Shown piece after piece: positions 61,207-64,000 of a stretch of 64,000 bases of DNA. The notes beneath the pieces were generated by a model. That model was not told the DNA's origin. It saw nothing but the letters and a program-made list of their open reading frames with translations, and did no database searches. The position numbers and the translations under genes are program-made. This DNA comes from Microbispora corallina (GTDB lineage: Bacteria > Actinomycetota > Actinomycetes > Streptosporangiales > Streptosporangiaceae): NCBI RefSeq assembly GCF_016863035.1, contig NZ_BOOC01000007.1, forward strand, positions 153,162 through 217,161, in the 5' to 3' direction. Within the stretch, counting starts at the first letter, position 1; the number at the start of each line of letters is the position of its first letter.

Positions 61207-63786
61207 ATGACGACGCCTGAGCTGCCCACCCAGTACCAGCCCGCCGAAGTCGAGACCCGCGGCTACGAGCGCTGGGTATCGGCGGGCTACTTCACCGCTG
61301 ACGCGGGCAGCGGGCGCGAGCCGTACAGCATCGTGCTCCCGCCGCCGAACGTGACCGGCTCCCTCCACGTGGGCCACGCGCTCGACCACTCGATCCAGGA
61401 CGCGCTGACCCGGCGGGCCCGCATGCGGGGCTACGAGACCCTGTGGCTGCCGGGGATGGACCACGCCGGCATCGCCACCCAGAACGTGGTCGAGCGTGAG
61501 ATCGCCAAGGACGGCCTGTCCCGCCACGACTTCGGACGCGAGGCGTTCGTCGAGCGCGTCTGGCAGTGGAAGGAGGAGTCCGGCGGGCGCATCCTCGGGC
61601 AGATGAAGAAGCTCGGCGACGGCGTCGACTGGTCGCGTGAGCGGTTCACGATGGACCAGGGCCTGTCCCGGGCCGTCCAGACGATCTTCAAGAAGCTTTT
61701 CGACGACGGGCTCATCTACCGCGCCGAGCGGATCATCAACTGGTGCCCCCGATGCCTGACCGCGCTGTCGGACATCGAGGTCGAGCACAGCGACGACGAC
61801 GGCGAGCTCGTCTCGATCCGGTACGGCTCCGGCGACGCGGAGATCGTCGTCGCCACCACCCGGGCCGAGACCATGCTCGGCGACACCGCGGTGGCCGTGC
61901 ATCCCAACGACGAGCGCTACGCCCACCTCATCGGCAAGGAGGTCGAGGTCCCGCTCACCGGGCGGCGCATCCCGATCGTGGCCGACGAGCACGTGGACCC
62001 GTCCTTCGGCACCGGCGCCGTCAAGGTCACCCCGGCCCACGACCCCAACGACTTCGAGATCGGGCGGCGGCATTCGCTGGAGTCCCTCGTCATCATGGAC
62101 GAGCGGGGCATCATCACCGCCCACGGTCCGTTCCAGGGCCTCGACCGGTTCGAGGCGCGCCCGGCGGTGGTCGGCGCGCTGCGCCAGCAGGGCCGGATCG
62201 TCGCCGAGAAGCGGCCGTACGTCCACTCGGTCGGCCACTGCTCACGCTGCAAGACCGTGGTCGAGCCGCGGCTGTCGCTGCAGTGGTTCGTGAACGTCGC
62301 GCCGCTCGCCAAGGCCGCGGGCGACGCCGTTCGCGACGGGCGCACCCGCATCCACCCGCCGGAGCTGGCCAAGCGCTACTTCGACTGGGTCGACGACATG
62401 CACGACTGGTGCATCTCCCGGCAGCTGTGGTGGGGGCACCGGATCCCGGTGTGGTACGGCCCCGACGGCGACATGGTGTGCGTCGGACCCGATGAGGAGC
62501 CGCCCGCCGGCTATCAGCAGGACCCCGACGTCCTCGACACCTGGTTCTCCTCGGGCCTGTGGCCGTTCTCCACGCTCGGGTGGCCCGACAAGACCCCCGA
62601 CCTGGCCCGGTTCTACCCGACCAGCGTCCTGGTCACGGGTTACGACATCCTCTTCTTCTGGGTCGCGCGGATGATGATGTTCGGGCTGTACGCGATGGAC
62701 GGGCGGCCGCCGTTCCGCACGGTCGCGCTGCACGGCATGGTCCGCGACCAGTTCGGCAAGAAGATGTCGAAGTCGTTCGGCAACGTCGTCGACCCGCTCG
62801 ACTGGATCGCGAGGTACGGCGCCGACGCCACCCGCTTCACGCTGCTGCGCGGGGCCAACCCCGGCTCCGACGTCGCGATCAGCGAGGACTGGGCCGCCGG
62901 CTCGCGCAACTTTTGCAACAAGATCTGGAACGCCACGCGCTTCGCGCTCATGAACGGCGCCGTGTCGGATGGCCTGCCGGACGAGCTCACCGCGCCCGAC
63001 CGGTGGATCCTGTCGCGCCTGCAGTCGGTGATCTCGTCGGTGGACGCGGCGTTCGAGGAGTTCGAGTTCGCCAAGATCTCCGACGCGCTCTACCACTTCG
63101 CCTGGGATGAGGTCTTCGACTGGTACGTCGAGCTGGCCAAGGTCCAGATCTCCGAGGGCGGAGCGGTCGCCGAGAACACGGCGCGCGTCCTCGGTCACGT
63201 CTTCGACGCCCTCCTGCGGATGCTGCACCCGCTGGTGCCGTTCGTGACCGAGGAGCTGTGGCAGGCGCTGACGGGGCGGAAGTCGATCGTGATCGCCTCC
63301 TGGCCCGAATTCTCGCCCGAACTGGTCGACCCCGAGGCCGAGCAGGAGGTGGCCTCCCTGCAGGAGCTCGTCACGGAGGTCCGCCGGTTCCGTTCCGACC
63401 AGGGGCTGAAGCCCGGGCAGCGCGTCGCCGCCCGGCTGTCCCTGTCCGGTACGGCTCTCGCCACGCACGAGCCCGCCATCCGGACCCTGCTGCGGCTGGA
63501 CGACGCCACGGAGGCGTTCTCGCCTACGGCCCGGCTGACGGCTGGCGCGGTGACGGTCGAGATCGACACGGCCGGCGCCATCGACGTCGCGGCCGAGCGT
63601 AAGCGCCTGGAGAAGGACCTGGCTGTGGCCCGGAAGGAGCACGCGCAGGTGACGGGCAAGCTGGGCAACGAGCAGTTCATGGCCAAGGCGCCGGACGACG
63701 TCGTGGCCAAGGTGCGCCAGCGGGCCGCCCAGGCCGAGGAGGACATCGACCGCCTGGAGGGCCTCCTGGCCGCGCTGCCGGCCTAG
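61207..63786 (+). CDS. valS: Valyl-tRNA synthetase, 859 aa
   Basis: Class I synthetase charging tRNA-Val. The HIGH motif is [13 protein letters not shown]; the KMSKS loop is [17 protein letters not shown]; the editing domain ([20 protein letters not shown]) is present; the C-terminal coiled coil ([20 protein letters not shown]) completes the protein. ATG 61207 is chosen; a TTG three codons upstream is the only other option. It follows clpX by 63 bp, as in other actinomycetes (where folC often comes next). Confidence 0.98.
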   Translation: MTTPELPTQYQPAEVETRGYERWVSAGYFTADAGSGREPYSIVLPPPNVTGSLHVGHALDHSIQDALTRRARMRGYETLWLPGMDHAGIATQNVVEREIAKDGLSRHDFGREAFVERVWQWKEESGGRILGQMKKLGDGVDWSRERFTMDQGLSRAVQTIFKKLFDDGLIYRAERIINWCPRCLTALSDIEVEHSDDDGELVSIRYGSGDAEIVVATTRAETMLGDTAVAVHPNDERYAHLIGKEVEVPLTGRRIPIVADEHVDPSFGTGAVKVTPAHDPNDFEIGRRHSLESLVIMDERGIITAHGPFQGLDRFEARPAVVGALRQQGRIVAEKRPYVHSVGHCSRCKTVVEPRLSLQWFVNVAPLAKAAGDAVRDGRTRIHPPELAKRYFDWVDDMHDWCISRQLWWGHRIPVWYGPDGDMVCVGPDEEPPAGYQQDPDVLDTWFSSGLWPFSTLGWPDKTPDLARFYPTSVLVTGYDILFFWVARMMMFGLYAMDGRPPFRTVALHGMVRDQFGKKMSKSFGNVVDPLDWIARYGADATRFTLLRGANPGSDVAISEDWAAGSRNFCNKIWNATRFALMNGAVSDGLPDELTAPDRWILSRLQSVISSVDAAFEEFEFAKISDALYHFAWDEVFDWYVELAKVQISEGGAVAENTARVLGHVFDALLRMLHPLVPFVTEELWQALTGRKSIVIASWPEFSPELVDPEAEQEVASLQELVTEVRRFRSDQGLKPGQRVAARLSLSGTALATHEPAIRTLLRLDDATEAFSPTARLTAGAVTVEIDTAGAIDVAAERKRLEKDLAVARKEHAQVTGKLGNEQFMAKAPDDVVAKVRQRAAQAEEDIDRLEGLLAALPA

Positions 63787-63812
63787 TTGGGTGTCTGAGG
63801 TTTAGGGGGAGT

Positions 63813-63847
63813 GTGCCGAGGGAAGTTACGGAAGTTGTCCTCGGCAC
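63813..63847 (+). terminator. Terminator of valS
   Basis: GTGCCGAGG (63813-63821) and CCTCGGCAC (63839-63847) form a perfect 9-bp stem with a 17-base loop, 26 bp past the valS stop. Confidence 0.75.
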
Positions 63848-64000
63848 CACCCGGCGGGTGCTAGTCTCTACCCACGCCAGAAAGCACGGCGCGCCACGAA
63901 CTCCCCACAGGAGACGGGCTGCTAGGCTTTCGGCACTCCCTCTTATCCGACCCGGTTGCCGGGCGCCCTGCGTCGATTCGACGCGGTGTCCCATTCGGGG
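63848..64000. other. Right-end intergenic sequence
   Basis: No gene in 153 bp. TAGTCT at 63862-63867 could be a -10 element of the next gene, which lies beyond the window (folC would be usual). Short inverted repeats near 63972-63982 (GTCGATTCGAC) are noted. Confidence 0.35.

Overview
The window is chromosomal DNA of a filamentous, very high-GC actinomycete. The evidence is strong G/C bias at third codon positions, many GTG starts, the clpP1-clpP2-clpX-valS block, a tig gene just upstream, a mycothiol-reductase-type thioredoxin, several SpoIIE/HATPase signalling proteins, an XRE-DUF5753 regulator and a class III lanthipeptide synthetase. A member of the Streptosporangiales is my best guess; this is inference from gene content, not from a marker search.

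Layout. 1-5.2 kb: a small protein divergent from an HTH-TPR regulator, an acetyltransferase, and a 24-residue peptide gene in front of a degenerate ATPase-TPR protein. 5.2-24.9 kb: housekeeping metabolism and proteolysis (NUDIX, purU, prolyl oligopeptidase, HNH nuclease, ilvD, NERD protein, amidase, lemA/DUF2207, pepN, DsbA-like protein, aldehyde dehydrogenase, def, rpiB). 24.9-32.2 kb: an Eis-like acetyltransferase, a SpoIIE phosphatase, a LanKC lanthionine synthetase with a degenerate kinase site and no visible precursor, a degenerate-receiver response regulator, and a site-2 protease. 32.2-44.7 kb: small enzymes, a broken membrane gene, a secreted coiled-coil wall protein behind a c-di-AMP riboswitch, a deoR-galT operon, a 25-residue bL37-like ribosomal protein, a GAF-SpoIIE-HATPase protein, a TrpB2-type synthase, and a TetR/monooxygenase divergent pair.

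44.8-49.1 kb is the accessory part and the most interesting. A STAND/NLR protein (NB-ARC plus TPR) carries a short N-terminal motif with a QAG core. Directly upstream on the same strand, a 142-residue helical protein ends in a matching motif. This is the architecture of bacterial NLR/effector pairs that signal by amyloid templating (RHIM/BASS-like), so I propose a cell-suicide or anti-phage module. A truncated IS481-type transposase, tRNA-Pro and tRNA-Gly lie at its promoter side, as expected of an integration hot spot.

49.1-56.4 kb holds a phosphotransferase, a GlxA-type AraC regulator, small membrane proteins, a hydrolase, an acetyltransferase, and an HATPase divergent from an XRE-DUF5753 regulator with a cluster of GTGCA sites between them. 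56.6-63.8 kb is the conserved proteostasis block: tig, a strong terminator, a ClgR-like box, clpP1-clpP2, a long palindrome, clpX, then valS. Starts were chosen by ribosome-binding site and family alignment from memory; no database search was possible.
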